A DNA stretch of 64,000 nt from Alphaproteobacteria bacterium (GTDB lineage: Bacteria > Pseudomonadota > Alphaproteobacteria > UBA828), in contig JAJDVB010000017.1 in assembly GCA_022826345.1 (NCBI GenBank), positions 18,487 to 82,486 of the forward strand, in the 5' to 3' direction. A program made the translations under genes and the position numbers. This document shows, piece after piece, positions 52,148 through 62,100 of the stretch. Each line of letters begins with the position of its first letter. Position 1 is the stretch's first letter. A model generated the notes under the pieces. That model saw nothing but the letters and a program-made list of their open reading frames with translations. It searched no databases and was not told the origin of the DNA.

Positions 52148-52928
52148 GAGTGGAGTTCGGGTAGCGCTGGACGACGAAGAGATGTTGGCGCATGTGGTCC
52201 AAGGCCGCAAGCCCAGCCCGGCTCCGGGTGAGACAAATTGTGTGGTAGTCGGAACAGGTTAGGGAACTCGGAGCACCAGATCGCGTCGAGTGTCTGGGAG
52301 ACAAGGCTGATCCCGGCGGCGATGCACACGGACCTGACCTTCTGATGGAACACCTGACGAATCTGTCTTGGGATCGAATGCCTTGGAGTTTCAAAGCCGC
52401 GCGGCTTGGTTGGTGGTTGAGCGTGGGCATTAGCACAAGGCACCGTGGAGGAAGTTGCCTTCAAGGAGGTGTGTCGCCGATCTTGGAAACCGCGTTCGCG
52501 GGGGCAATCGAGCGGCCGATTGCATGAAGCTGCCGCGCCGCGAACGCGCACCGGACAGGTCTCGCCCGGTTCACGACCACCTCACATCGACCAATGCGAC
52601 GGCGCGGTTGAGGCCGATCGCGAACACCTCGTTGTCGTCGGGCCGAGGGCGCGAAGTTCTAGTTCTACGGGATTCATGCCTGTGATGCGCTCGAAGCGCG
52701 CCCGGGATCGCTGCGCGGCCGGGCGTCCCGGCAATCGCTCGAGGGGAACGATTCGTGGTACGAGTCCTCCATGAGTCGCCGGGTCGTGGATAGGGGATTT
52801 CCTGGTCAACCGGACGATGGCGCAAGTCCGGCTTTGACTGCCCGGGGCCGGCGGCGAAGGTCCGTCGGAAGGCGGATCGCAAGGCAACGTGGCGGCGAGG
52901 ACGTGCCGGGCCGCTGCCGGATCCGGGC
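52148..52928. other. Gene-poor region between the NACHT gene and recQ
   Basis: No complete gene is visible. A short topoisomerase-like remnant is listed separately. The remaining open frames have neither ribosome sites nor recognisable motifs. The GC content returns to the high backbone level by about 52.5 kb. Confidence 0.5.
52578..52640 (-). pseudogene. Fragment resembling the C-terminus of topoisomerase I
   Basis: On the minus strand the bases encode DDNEVFAIGLNRAVALVDVRW, close to the TopA motif EVFTIGLNRAVxLLAEK. Flanking codons do not extend the match in a single frame. It may be a relic of another type IA topoisomerase gene copy. The fragment is short, so this is tentative. Confidence 0.35.
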
Positions 52929-54911
52929 GTGATGGAGAGGGCGTACCGGCGGCCTGATGCGCTCGAAGGGAGTGAACCGCCGGGACCGTCGAGCCGCCCG
53001 CCAGATTCGTCATTGGGGGAACCCTCGCGGCTGCCGGGCACGGGTGGCGGTTCACTGGACGCGGCACGCAGGGCGCTGCGGGAGGTCTTCGGCTTCGAGG
53101 CCTTCCGTCCCGGCCAGGAGCCCGTGATCGAAGCGCTGCTCGACGGCCGCCACGCGCTCACCGTGATGCCGACGGGCTCGGGCAAGTCGCTCTGCTTCCA
53201 GATCCCCGCCCTGGTCATGGACGGGCTCACGGTGGTGGTGTCCCCCCTGATCGCGCTGATGCAGGACCAGGTGTCCGCGCTCGGGCTGGCGGGCGTCGCG
53301 GCCGACTGCATCAACTCCGCCAACGACAGGGGCGCCAACGTCGCGGCCTGGCGCCGGGCGGCGGCGGGCCGGACGCGGCTTCTCTACATGGCTCCCGAAC
53401 GTTTGATGACGGAGCGCATGCTGGCGGCGCTCGCCCGCCTTCCGGTCAGGCTCTTCGCCATCGACGAGGCCCATTGCATCTCCCAGTGGGGCCCGGCCTT
53501 CCGGCCGGAATACGAGGACCTCTGCCGGCTGCGAGATCTCTTCCCCGGCGTACCCATCGCGGCGCTGACGGCGACCGCCGACGAAGTGACGCGGAACGAC
53601 ATCGTGGACAAGCTGTTCGGGGGACGGGCCGAGCAGTTCGTGCTCGGCTTCGACCGGCCCAACATCAGGCTCGCGGTGGAGATGAAGCGCGATTGGAAGC
53701 GCCAGCTCGGAAACTTCATCGCCCGGCACGAGGGCGAGAGCGGCATCGTCTACTGCCTGTCGCGCCGCAAGACCGAGGAGACCGCTGCCATGCTGGCGGC
53801 GGACGGGGTGCGCGCGCTCCCCTACCACGCGGGCATGGAGAAGAAGGAGCGGGAGGCGCACCAGAACATGTTCATGACGGAGCCGGGCGTGGTCATCGTC
53901 GCCACCATCGCCTTCGGCATGGGGATCGACAAGGCGGACGTGCGCTACGTCTTCCACACCGATCTTCCGGGCAGCGTCGAGGCGTATTACCAGGAGATCG
54001 GCCGCGCGGGCCGCGACGGCGCCCCGGCCGAGGCGCACATGCTCTACGGCCTCGAAGACATCAGAATGCGCCGACAGTTCATCGAGGACGAGGATGCGGG
54101 ACCGGAGCGCAAGCGCCGGGAGCACAAGCGACTCGATGCCCTGCTGGGCTACTGCGAGGCGCCGGCCTGCCGGCGGGTGGCGCTGCTGGAGTATTTCGGG
54201 GAAGGGATCGAGCCGTGCGGCAACTGCGACGTGTGCCTCGATCCGTCGGAGCGCATCGACGGGACCGAGGACGCGCGGAAGATCCTCTCGGCCGCCTACC
54301 GCTCGGGCCAGCGCTTCGGTGCGGCGCACCTGATCGACATCCTGCGGGGGACCGGGACGGACAAGATCGCGCGCTTCGGCCATGACCGCATTCCGACCTT
54401 CGGGGTGGGCGCGGAGCGCGGCAAGAACGAGTGGCGCTCGCTGATCCGCCAGATGGTGGCGACCGGGTTCCTGCGGATCGACATCGGGGGCTACGGGGGG
54501 ATCGGGATCACTGAGAAGGGGCTGGGCCTGCTGCGCGGCGACGGCGAGTTCCTCTACCGCGAGGACACGGTGATTGCGCGCACGGCCGCGAAGTCCCGGG
54601 ACACCGGGGCGGCCCGCGGCGATGCGGGGGAACCGGCCCTGGCCGGCGAGGACACGGCGCTGCTGGGCGCCCTCAAGGCGCTGCGCCTGGAGATCGCGCG
54701 GGAGCGGGGAGTACCAGCCTATATCGTGTTCCCCGACCGCACGCTGATCGACATGGTGCGCCGGCGGCCGCGCACCGAGGCCGAGTTCGCCGAGGTCAAC
54801 GGCGTGGGGGCGGCCAAGCTGAAGGAGTTCGCCGTGCCGTTCCTGGCCGCCATCGCGGCCGCTCCGGCAGCGGGAGACGGCGGCGGAGCCCCGCATGAGG
54901 CCCCGCCATGA
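52929..54911 (+). CDS. RecQ-family ATP-dependent DNA helicase
   Basis: A 660-residue 3'-5' helicase. Motif I VMPTGSGKSLCFQIP, motif II AIDEAHCISQWG, motif III ALTATAD and motif VI QEIGRAGRDG are all present. The RecQ zinc module has CEAPACRRVALLEYF and CGNCDVCLDP. The HRDC domain is at the C-terminus (about residues 575-650). An unusual low-complexity N-terminal extension of about 45 residues precedes the core. Start is GTG 52929 with ATG next. Its stop overlaps the topoisomerase start (ATGA). RecQ and topoisomerase III together resolve recombination intermediates, so the pair is probably functional. It may be a second RecQ, not the housekeeping copy. Confidence 0.9.
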   Translation: MMERAYRRPDALEGSEPPGPSSRPPDSSLGEPSRLPGTGGGSLDAARRALREVFGFEAFRPGQEPVIEALLDGRHALTVMPTGSGKSLCFQIPALVMDGLTVVVSPLIALMQDQVSALGLAGVAADCINSANDRGANVAAWRRAAAGRTRLLYMAPERLMTERMLAALARLPVRLFAIDEAHCISQWGPAFRPEYEDLCRLRDLFPGVPIAALTATADEVTRNDIVDKLFGGRAEQFVLGFDRPNIRLAVEMKRDWKRQLGNFIARHEGESGIVYCLSRRKTEETAAMLAADGVRALPYHAGMEKKEREAHQNMFMTEPGVVIVATIAFGMGIDKADVRYVFHTDLPGSVEAYYQEIGRAGRDGAPAEAHMLYGLEDIRMRRQFIEDEDAGPERKRREHKRLDALLGYCEAPACRRVALLEYFGEGIEPCGNCDVCLDPSERIDGTEDARKILSAAYRSGQRFGAAHLIDILRGTGTDKIARFGHDRIPTFGVGAERGKNEWRSLIRQMVATGFLRIDIGGYGGIGITEKGLGLLRGDGEFLYREDTVIARTAAKSRDTGAARGDAGEPALAGEDTALLGALKALRLEIARERGVPAYIVFPDRTLIDMVRRRPRTEAEFAEVNGVGAAKLKEFAVPFLAAIAAAPAAGDGGGAPHEAPP

Positions 54912-57220
54912 CGCGCCAGATCGTCATCACCGAGAAGGCGAGCCAGGCGAAGGACGTGCGGGCCGCCGTGGGCTCGCGCTACGGCACGGTTCTCGCGGCG
55001 GAGGGCCACCTGCTCGATCTGTGCGAGCCCGAGGACGTCAACCCGGCCTGGAAGCGCTGGTCGACGGCGCTGCTGAAGCCGGACGGGCTCTATGGCACCA
55101 AGCCCGCCACCGGCGGCAACAAGACGGCGAAGCTGAAGGCGATCCGGGCCGCGCTGAAGACGGCGGACCGGGTATGGCTCGCCACCGACTGCGACCGCGA
55201 GGGGCAGCTGATCGGTCAGGAAATCCTGGAGCATTGCCGGTACCGGGGCGAGGTGATGCGGGTGATGTTCACCGCGCAGGACCCGGAGACCATCCGCCAG
55301 GCGTTCCGGCGTGCGAAGCCGAACAGCGAGCATGCCCGGCTCTACGAGGCGGCGGTGGCGCGTCGGCAGGCGGACCAGATCTACAACCTCTCCCTGACCC
55401 GCACCGCGACGGTGACGCTGGGCCGGGGCTCGCGGGGCGTGATCGGGATCGGCCGGGTGAAGACGCCGACGCTGGCGATCGCCTGCCGGCGGGAGCTGGA
55501 GGTCCGGGAATTCGTGCCGGTGGGGTATTTCGAGGTGGTGGCGACGGCGCACGCCGAAGGCGGCGCGTTCAGGGTGCGGCACGCACCGAAAAAGCGCATC
55601 GTCGAGCGCGGCGGGGCGGAGGCGGTCGTCGAGGCGGCGCGGGAATTCGAGGTGCCGCTCGGGGTGCGCGTGGAGGACAAGCGCCAGCGTCCGCCTCGCC
55701 TGCACGACCTGCCCTCACTGCAGAAGCGGTGCAGCACGCGCTTCGGCTGGACGGCGTCGAAGACGCTGGAGGTTGCGCAGGAACTCTACGACGGGGAGGG
55801 CAAGAAGATCCTGACGTACCCCCGGGCCGAGGCGCGCTACCTGCCGGAGAGCGCCGCTGCGGACGTGCCGAAGATCGTCGCGGGCCTGCGGGCGGGCCGG
55901 GCCTACGCGGATATCCCGGTGCCGTCGCCGCCGGCGATCCGCAAGGGCCGGAACGGCGCCTTCCACGACAAGGGGCTGGAGGGCGCGAGCCACCATGCGA
56001 TCGTCCCCAACGTGAACCGGATCGGCGACCTGCGCGAGGTCTGGCCGCGCCTGACGGCGGACGAGAAGAAGCTGTTCGATGCGGTCGCCCGGTCCTACCT
56101 GGCCTCGGTCATGCCGGACTACCGCTACCGTCAGACCACGGTGACGATGGACGTGCGGGGTTTCGAGTTCCGGGCCACCGGGCGACAGCCCATCGACGTC
56201 GGCTGGCGCGGCGCCTTTCCGGACTGGAAGCCCGACGAGGAGAAGGGCGAGGCGGCGCAGGCGCTGCCGCCACTGCGGGACGGAGAGGCCGCGCGTCTTC
56301 TCGATCCCGGGATCGAGGAGAAGGAGACGCGCCCTCCGCCGCGTTACCGGGAGGGCACGCTGATCGAGGCGATGCAGAACGCGTGGCGCTTCGTCGAGGA
56401 CGATGCGCTCCGCGAGCGTCTGCGGGAGGCCAGGGGGATCGGCACGCCGGCGACGCGGGCGGAGATCATCTCGGGCCTGAAGAAGCAGGGGTTCCTGACG
56501 GCGCAGGGCAAGAACATCGTGCCCACCGACCGGGGCCTCGCGCTGTTCGGCGTGCTGAAGCGTGCCGATCCCGCACTGGTGGACGCGGGCGTGACGGCGG
56601 AGCTCGAGTGCTTGCTCGACGATATCCTGACCGGCAGGCAGGAGATGATGGGAGCAATCGACGCGGTGTGCGACTCCGCCCGGCGTATCATCGGCAGGCT
56701 CGGGGAGCGCGGCGCCGACGGAGAGGCGGTGGTCTTCGGCGAAGACAGCGGCGGCGACCGGCCGCCGACGGCGAAGATGCGGAAGTTTGCGGCCTCGATC
56801 GCGAAGAGCAAGGGGATCAAGCCGCCGGCCGGATACACGAAGTCGGCGGCGATCTGCCGGGCGTTCCTTGATGAACATGCACCAAGGCGGAATGCCGGGC
56901 GGGGGGAGACGAGGAATTCGGGCGGCGCAACGGCCGGCGCCGCGTCACGAGGCGGGAATCCGGGCAAGGCGGGGGGAGTACGGACGGGCACGGAGAGTCC
57001 GAAAGCGACAGGATCGCGTCAGGCGTCCCGGGCGGAGCGTGTTCAGAGCGAACCTTCGGCCGGTGCGGCCCAGGAGAGTGCGGGTTCGGCGACACCGCTT
57101 CGGATTCCCCACGGTAACAAGGAAGTGGCGTTCAGCATGGGCGCCCGATACGGGGCGGATGGCTGGTACGCGCCGCCCGGCGTGGATCTCGACACATTCC
57201 GCGAGCGGGGATGGCTGTAG
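54908..57220 (+). CDS. Type IA DNA topoisomerase (TopB/topoisomerase III-like) with DUF5710 tail
   Basis: A 770-residue enzyme. The TOPRIM core has ITEKASQAKDV (residue 7 on) and ATDCDREGQLIGQEI with acidic metal ligands. The catalytic tyrosine lies in ILTYPRAEARYLPES, where the usual TYPRTD/SD reads TYPRAE. SHHAIVP and GIGTPATRAEII are further family motifs. The C-terminus has a helical KMRKFAASIAKSKGIKPP segment and a final DUF5710-like stretch, EVAFSMGARYGADGWYAPPG, found on plasmid and ICE topoisomerases. It overlaps recQ by four bases. Part of its tail is duplicated downstream. It likely decatenates DNA with RecQ; an accessory role in a mobile element is inference. Confidence 0.88.
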   Translation: MTRQIVITEKASQAKDVRAAVGSRYGTVLAAEGHLLDLCEPEDVNPAWKRWSTALLKPDGLYGTKPATGGNKTAKLKAIRAALKTADRVWLATDCDREGQLIGQEILEHCRYRGEVMRVMFTAQDPETIRQAFRRAKPNSEHARLYEAAVARRQADQIYNLSLTRTATVTLGRGSRGVIGIGRVKTPTLAIACRRELEVREFVPVGYFEVVATAHAEGGAFRVRHAPKKRIVERGGAEAVVEAAREFEVPLGVRVEDKRQRPPRLHDLPSLQKRCSTRFGWTASKTLEVAQELYDGEGKKILTYPRAEARYLPESAAADVPKIVAGLRAGRAYADIPVPSPPAIRKGRNGAFHDKGLEGASHHAIVPNVNRIGDLREVWPRLTADEKKLFDAVARSYLASVMPDYRYRQTTVTMDVRGFEFRATGRQPIDVGWRGAFPDWKPDEEKGEAAQALPPLRDGEAARLLDPGIEEKETRPPPRYREGTLIEAMQNAWRFVEDDALRERLREARGIGTPATRAEIISGLKKQGFLTAQGKNIVPTDRGLALFGVLKRADPALVDAGVTAELECLLDDILTGRQEMMGAIDAVCDSARRIIGRLGERGADGEAVVFGEDSGGDRPPTAKMRKFAASIAKSKGIKPPAGYTKSAAICRAFLDEHAPRRNAGRGETRNSGGATAGAASRGGNPGKAGGVRTGTESPKATGSRQASRAERVQSEPSAGAAQESAGSATPLRIPHGNKEVAFSMGARYGADGWYAPPGVDLDTFRERGWL

Positions 57221-57417
57221 TGCTACAAGGCACTGTACATGGAATTTGGACGCGTGCGTTCGCTCCAGCGTGGAAGCCACACGCTCAGCGTTGAAAATGC
57301 ACAAGGGTTCTGGGACCTATACGGCATCTTGCTCAATGCTGTTGCGTCAGACCTTGACCCGCAACGGCATGGCTCCCACGTGTTTTTCGATCCGCAAAAC
57401 CGTCATCGGAGCCCCCC

Positions 57418-57624
57418 ATGTCAGAGCCCAGAGATACGTACCGCTATCACATGAAGCAAGGTAAACGCATTGTCCATCGTGGTATCACGAACGATCCGGA
57501 ACGCCGCGAGCGGGAACACCAGCAAGAGCACCCGGGCTCGAAGATGCGGACGATTGGGCCTCGCGTAACGCGCAAGACAGGTCTTCAATGGGAGCGCGAC
57601 GGCGGCAAGGACAAGCGGCGCTGA
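57418..57624 (+). CDS. Small GIY-YIG-like protein (68 aa)
   Basis: A short frame with ATG 57418 preceded by CGGAG. YRYHMKQGKRIVHRGITNDP followed by ERREREHQQEHPG resembles small proteins with a minimal GIY-YIG-type motif (HxGITND..RREQEHQ). The catalytic Arg-His region is plausible but the usual Glu/Asn C-terminal part is absent, so nuclease activity is doubtful. The end is very basic, suiting nucleic-acid binding. It lies between the topoisomerase gene and a decayed copy of that gene's tail. Confidence 0.6.
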   Translation: MSEPRDTYRYHMKQGKRIVHRGITNDPERREREHQQEHPGSKMRTIGPRVTRKTGLQWERDGGKDKRR

Positions 57625-57754
57625 CCTGCGACCCTCCGCGGCCTTGCATTCCGAGAGTGGAATACGGCGAGCGAGGGCATCCGCATCATTAGACTTGCAG
57701 AAGTCAGTGTGGTCACTATTCCGTAAGCCTCCGGGGTGGGCCGTCTTCTCGGGC

Positions 57755-58079
57755 AAGGGGATCAAGCCGCCCGTCGGCTACACGAAGTCGGGGGCGATTT
57801 GCTGGACGTTCCCCGATGAACATGCCCCAAGGCGAATGCCTGGCGAGGGAAGGCCGATAATTCGGGCGGCGGGACGGCCGCCACCGCCTTACTGGGCGGG
57901 AAGGCGCGCAAGGCTTGGGGAGCCCGGCCGGGCACCGAGAGACCGAAAACAGCGGGTCCGCGTCGGGTATCCGGGCCGAAGCCTGTTCGGACCCGACCTA
58001 CGGCGGGTGCGGCACGGACGAGCGCGGGTTCGCCGACACCGCTTTGGATCCCCTACAAAAACAAGGAAGTGGTGTTCTG
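57755..58079 (+). pseudogene. Decayed duplicate of the topoisomerase C-terminus
   Basis: Bases from 57755 align with 56810-57138 in the topoisomerase gene: AAGGGGATCAAGCCGCC begins both, and ACACGAAGTCG, GATGAACATGC, CCAAGGCG and ACAAGGAAGTGG recur in order. The copy has point changes and small indels, breaks the frame and ends at TGA 58078-58080. The DUF5710 end is missing. It reads as a tandem duplication about 0.95 kb apart that spans the GIY-YIG-like gene. Confidence 0.8.
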
Positions 58080-58174
58080 ACCTGCCTCCGGCGACTGGTC
58101 CAAGTTGAATGTTACTTCATTGCCGGCTTCCCGGCCAAGCTGGGTAGCCGGCGGAGCGTAGCGGAGCCCGGCAC

Positions 58175-58545
58175 CTAGCTTGGCATGATGATCGTCTCCG
58201 CAGCCGGCGGCCGGTATACTAGCCTGCCATGTGGGCGGATCGAGTTGTAATGGCACCGCCAAGATTCGATGAGAACCTGGTCTTCATTCAGGGTGTAGAG
58301 AATCTCCTCATTCAGGAGCTCGTCGCGCAGCCGCGCATTGAAGCTCTCGCCATATCCGTTCTCCCAGGGTGAGCCGGGCTCGAAAAAGGCGGTCTTCGCT
58401 CCGACCGTCGCGATCCAGCGTCGCTCGGCCTCGACGACGAACTACGGGCCGTTGTCGGAGCGGATGTAGGTCGGAATGCCGCGCAGGATGAACAGGTCGG
58501 TCAGGACGTCGGTGACATCGCTCAAGAAGAGCTAGCGCCGGAAAC
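58175..58545 (-). pseudogene. IS3-family transposase, C-terminal fragment with stop codon
   Basis: The minus strand encodes FLSDVTDVLTDLFILRGI, then YIRSDNGP, a TAG at 58443-58445 in place of the expected Glu of SDNGPEF, then PGSPWENGYGESFNARLRDE and WRCHYNSIRPHGRLVY-type ending. This is the integrase-core C-terminus of an IS3 OrfB transposase, with the DDE Glu in ENGYGESF retained. The N-terminus and the terminal repeats are missing. Confidence 0.85.
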
Positions 58546-58555
58546 CGATGGCCCG

Positions 58556-58740
58556 AGGCAGTGACCCATTCTCCCGGCGACGCCGTGGCGGCATGTGCGA
58601 CCACGGTGGCCAGCTCGCGATGGCCGCGCGCCCAGGTCCTGAGCACGCAGAAGCCGTTCTCCGGATCGTGGAAGGTGACGCGCTCGACCGGCCCGGCCAA
58701 GACTTCCCGGTCCGGCGATCCCTGTTGCCGGCCGGCGCCC
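58556..58740 (-). pseudogene. RecD2-like helicase, N-terminal fragment
   Basis: The minus-strand frame contains REVLAGPVERVTFHDPENGF and CVLRTWARGHRELATVV, which match the N-terminal OB-like domain of RecD2-type AAA helicases (SGxVERVTxxNxENGYxVL). The match stops at GEWVTASG, where the IS3 remnant begins. The rest of the helicase is not in the window. An IS insertion and later deletion explain this. Confidence 0.65.
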
Positions 58741-58744
58741 GGTT

Positions 58745-59131
58745 TCAAGACGTCCCAAGCGCCGGAGCGGTGAGCAGCTCCTTGACGAACTCGAAGCGCC
58801 GCGCCTCCGCATCCGAGGCTGAAGGGTCGTCCAGCTCCGGATCGTAGACGTCCATCGCGTCCATGGCCCGCTGCAGACGCCAACTCTCGATCCGCGTCAG
58901 GTGCTCCTCGATTTCCGCGGGCGTGAACATGCGCCTGAGCTCCGAGACGAACTGCGGCAACGCCCGCGCGAATTCAGGGTTTTCCTCCGTCGCCTCGGCG
59001 AAGGTGAGCAGCTTCTCGCCGACCACGTAGTCGAAGGCCGACCCGACGCCGTGTTGGAGCCGGATGGACTCGGCCGCCTCACACTGCTCCTTCCAGACCT
59101 CGTTCCAGCGCCGCTCCATGGTCTGCTCCAT
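58745..59131 (-). CDS. Hypothetical helical protein (128 aa) beside SNF2 gene
   Basis: I do not recognise a family. The protein is acidic and helical: MEQTMERRWNEVWKEQCEAA opens it and FAEATEENPEFARALPQFV follows. A segment LRRMFTPAEIEEHLTRIE is helix-rich. ATG 59131 has GAGGAG nine bases upstream. It follows the SNF2-like gene on the same strand with a 43-base gap, so it may be co-transcribed. Codon bias supports coding. A partner role with the helicase is speculative. Confidence 0.55.
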   Translation of the reverse strand: MEQTMERRWNEVWKEQCEAAESIRLQHGVGSAFDYVVGEKLLTFAEATEENPEFARALPQFVSELRRMFTPAEIEEHLTRIESWRLQRAMDAMDVYDPELDDPSASDAEARRFEFVKELLTAPALGTS

Positions 59132-59174
59132 ATTTCCGATCTCCTCATCCCCGTGTTGTGCTCTTCTAACGCGT

Positions 59175-62100
59175 TCACGTGCCCGTCGGGGACCCCGATT
59201 GCGCCGGCCCGAACAGCGCATCGATATCGGCGTCCGTCAGCCCCAGCGGCCCCCGGCCCGTGCCCTCGAACAGCGCGTCCGCCAGCGCCTGCTTGCGGGC
59301 CTGCATGCGCTGGATGACGGCCTCGACGGTTTTCTCCGCGATCAGCCGGTGCACGAACACCGGCTTGTCCTGGCCGATCCGGTGTGCCCGGTCCATGGCC
59401 TGGCGCTCCGTCGCCGGGTTCCACCACGGATCGTAGACGATCACCGTTTCGGCGGCCGTGAGGTTGAGGCCCGTGCCGCCGGCCTTCAGGCTCGCCAGGA
59501 ACAGCGGGAGATCGCCGGACTGGAAGGCTTCGACCTGGGCGTCCCGGTCCTTCGTCGCGCCGTGCAGCATGGCGTAGCCCCAGCCGCACGCGGCGACGTC
59601 CCGCTCGATCAGCTTCAGCATCTCCACGAACTGGGAGAAGACCAGCACCTTTCGCCCCTCGGCGACTAGCTCCTCCAGCAGTGCGAGAAGCCGCGCCCGC
59701 TTGGCGCTCGCGGTGACCTTGCGGGCTGCGGGGAGCTTCACCAGGCCCGGATCGCAGCAGACCTGGCGCAGCTTCAGCAGCGCGTCGAGGATCGCGATGC
59801 GCGATGACGCCAGCCCGCGCGCGGCGATGGCCTCGCGAACCCGCTTGTCCATCGTCGTTCGGATGCTCTCGTAGAGCGCGGCCTGGGCGCCCTCCAGCGG
59901 GATCGTGTCGTCGATCACCGTCCTTTCCGGCAGCTCGGGGGCGACCTCTTCCTTGGTGCGCCGCATCAGGAACGGCTTCACCCGGGCGGCAAGGAGCCGC
60001 TGGCGGGCGCGGTCGCCGTGCTTCTCGATGGGGGTCCGGAATTCCGTGGTGAACTTCTTGCGGCTGCCGAGCAGGCCCGGGACCAGCCAGTCGTAGAGCG
60101 CCCACAGCTCCTGGAGGCTGTTCTCCAGCGGCGTCCCGGTCAGCGCCAGCCGCTGACGCGCGCGGATCTCCCGGATGCGCTTCGAGACTGCCGACGCAGG
60201 GTTCTTCACCGCCTGCGCCTCGTCCAACACCGCGATCTCGTAATCGCGGTCGAACAGCGCCTCGTGGTCCCGGTTGAGCAGCGGATAGGTCGTGATGATT
60301 AAGTGATGATCCGCAATCTCCGCAAACCGTTTCCGGCGGTCGGGGCCGTGCAGCACCAGCAGCTTCAGATCGGGCACGAAGCGCGCGGCCTCGCGCCGCC
60401 AGTTGCCGACCAGGCTGGTCGGCACCACCAGCAGGCTCGGGCACTCCGCCTTCTCCTCCAGATGCCGGTGCGTTAGCAGGGCAAGGGTCTGCACGGTCTT
60501 GCCGAGCCCCATGTCGTCGGCCAGCACCCCACCGAAGCCGCTCCCGGAAAGCGCCTTCAGCCAGCCGTAGCCCGTGCGCTGGTAGGGGCGGAGTTCGCCC
60601 TTCAGCGCCGCCGGCGGCGGCTCCTCCGGCGCCTCGGCGAGCGCCCGCAGCCAGGCGCCCAGATCAAGAATCTCCCGCCCGCCGGTCCAGAGCGCGCCGC
60701 TTCCCTCCAGCGCCTCGGCCAGCACGAACAGCCGGCCCGCATCGGCGCGGTGAAAGTCCAGCAGCCCCTGGGCTTCCAGAAACGCCTCGGCAAACGGCGC
60801 GAACCGCATCGCATCCAGCACGACCCAGCTGCCGTCGTCCAGTCGGACCTGGAAGTTTCTGCCGGCCAGATGGCGCGCGACGTCGAACTCCGCCTCCAGC
60901 CGGCCCCATTCGTCGACCGGCAGCTCCGCGACCAGCTGCAGCACGATCGGCGCCACGTCGAACTTCTTCCCGTCAGCCTCCAGCGAGAGGCGGAGCGAGA
61001 ACCAGTCCGTATCGTTGGCTTTGAGCGAAGTTGAGAACGTGACCGGTCCCTCGTGCAGCCGGAACGGCCATGAATCATCGATCTCGATACGCCAGCCCGC
61101 GGTCCGCAACCGCGGCACCGCCCTGGCGGCGAAGCCTGCCCCGGCCCCGGTCGCATCGTCCTCGCCCTCGCCGGGGGGCGGGAACACGATATCGGCGTCC
61201 GGCACCTCGTCCTGCCGGCCCAGGCCGTAGCGCAGCCGTTCGCCGTCCGACCAGCCATGAGGTTCTGCTGCTTCCCGCAGGGTTTCCAGGAGCTCCGCTT
61301 CGCGCGCGCGGTCGCGCCGGACGATCGCGTAGCCGTCTCCGTCCTTTACCGCGATGTCGTCTCCCTGTCCGGCGCGCACCCGGCCCCCGGCGGCCGGATA
61401 GACGATTTCCAGCCTTGCGCAGGGATGGAGGACGGCATCGCCGCTGCCCGCGCTCACGACCCGCCTCCCGTCGTGGGCGTATCGCATCCGTCGGTGCTCG
61501 CAGCCGAAGAGCACGAGCACCGCCTCTGGCCGGATATCCTTCCGTTCCTCGACCCGGTGCGGCTTCGGCACCGGCGCGTGCTGGCCGATCCGGGACAGTT
61601 TCGCCGCGACGGCAGGGGCCGAGCCGCGCTCGACCGGCGGCGCGGCCGCGAACCAGGATGCCAGCCCCGCCGGCAGCCCGGTTTCGGCGACGCCGGTCTC
61701 GCCGGTTTGCGGATCCAGGAAGAGCGGGGTGGGGAAGGGAAGCAGCGTCAGCCGCGTGCCCGCATCGTCGCGCGCGGCGATCCGCTGCCTGCCGGCCTCG
61801 CCCACCTCCCAGGCAAGTACACAGCGCCGCGGTGCCGCCCACGAAAGCGCCATGCCCCGAATGTCGTCGGCCCGCGCGCGGCCGGTTTCGACGATCCCGC
61901 GGATAAGCGCGACCAGCTCGTCGCCCTCCGGCCAGTCGTAGCCCAGGGACCAGATGTCGCCCTGGTAATAGCCGAGCCTGCCAAGGAATGCGGCGTCTTC
62001 CGCGGTCAGGAACTTGCTCTGCGCGGATGCCATCCCCTCGCGATACTCGCGGAAGTTCCGGCCGATCTCACCGTCCTTCTTCAGATAGGCGCGGTAGGGA

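Noticed and set aside
53052..54896. A 614-codon minus-strand frame antisense to recQ
   Set aside because: RecQ motifs I-VI are intact on the plus strand; the antisense product is low-complexity.
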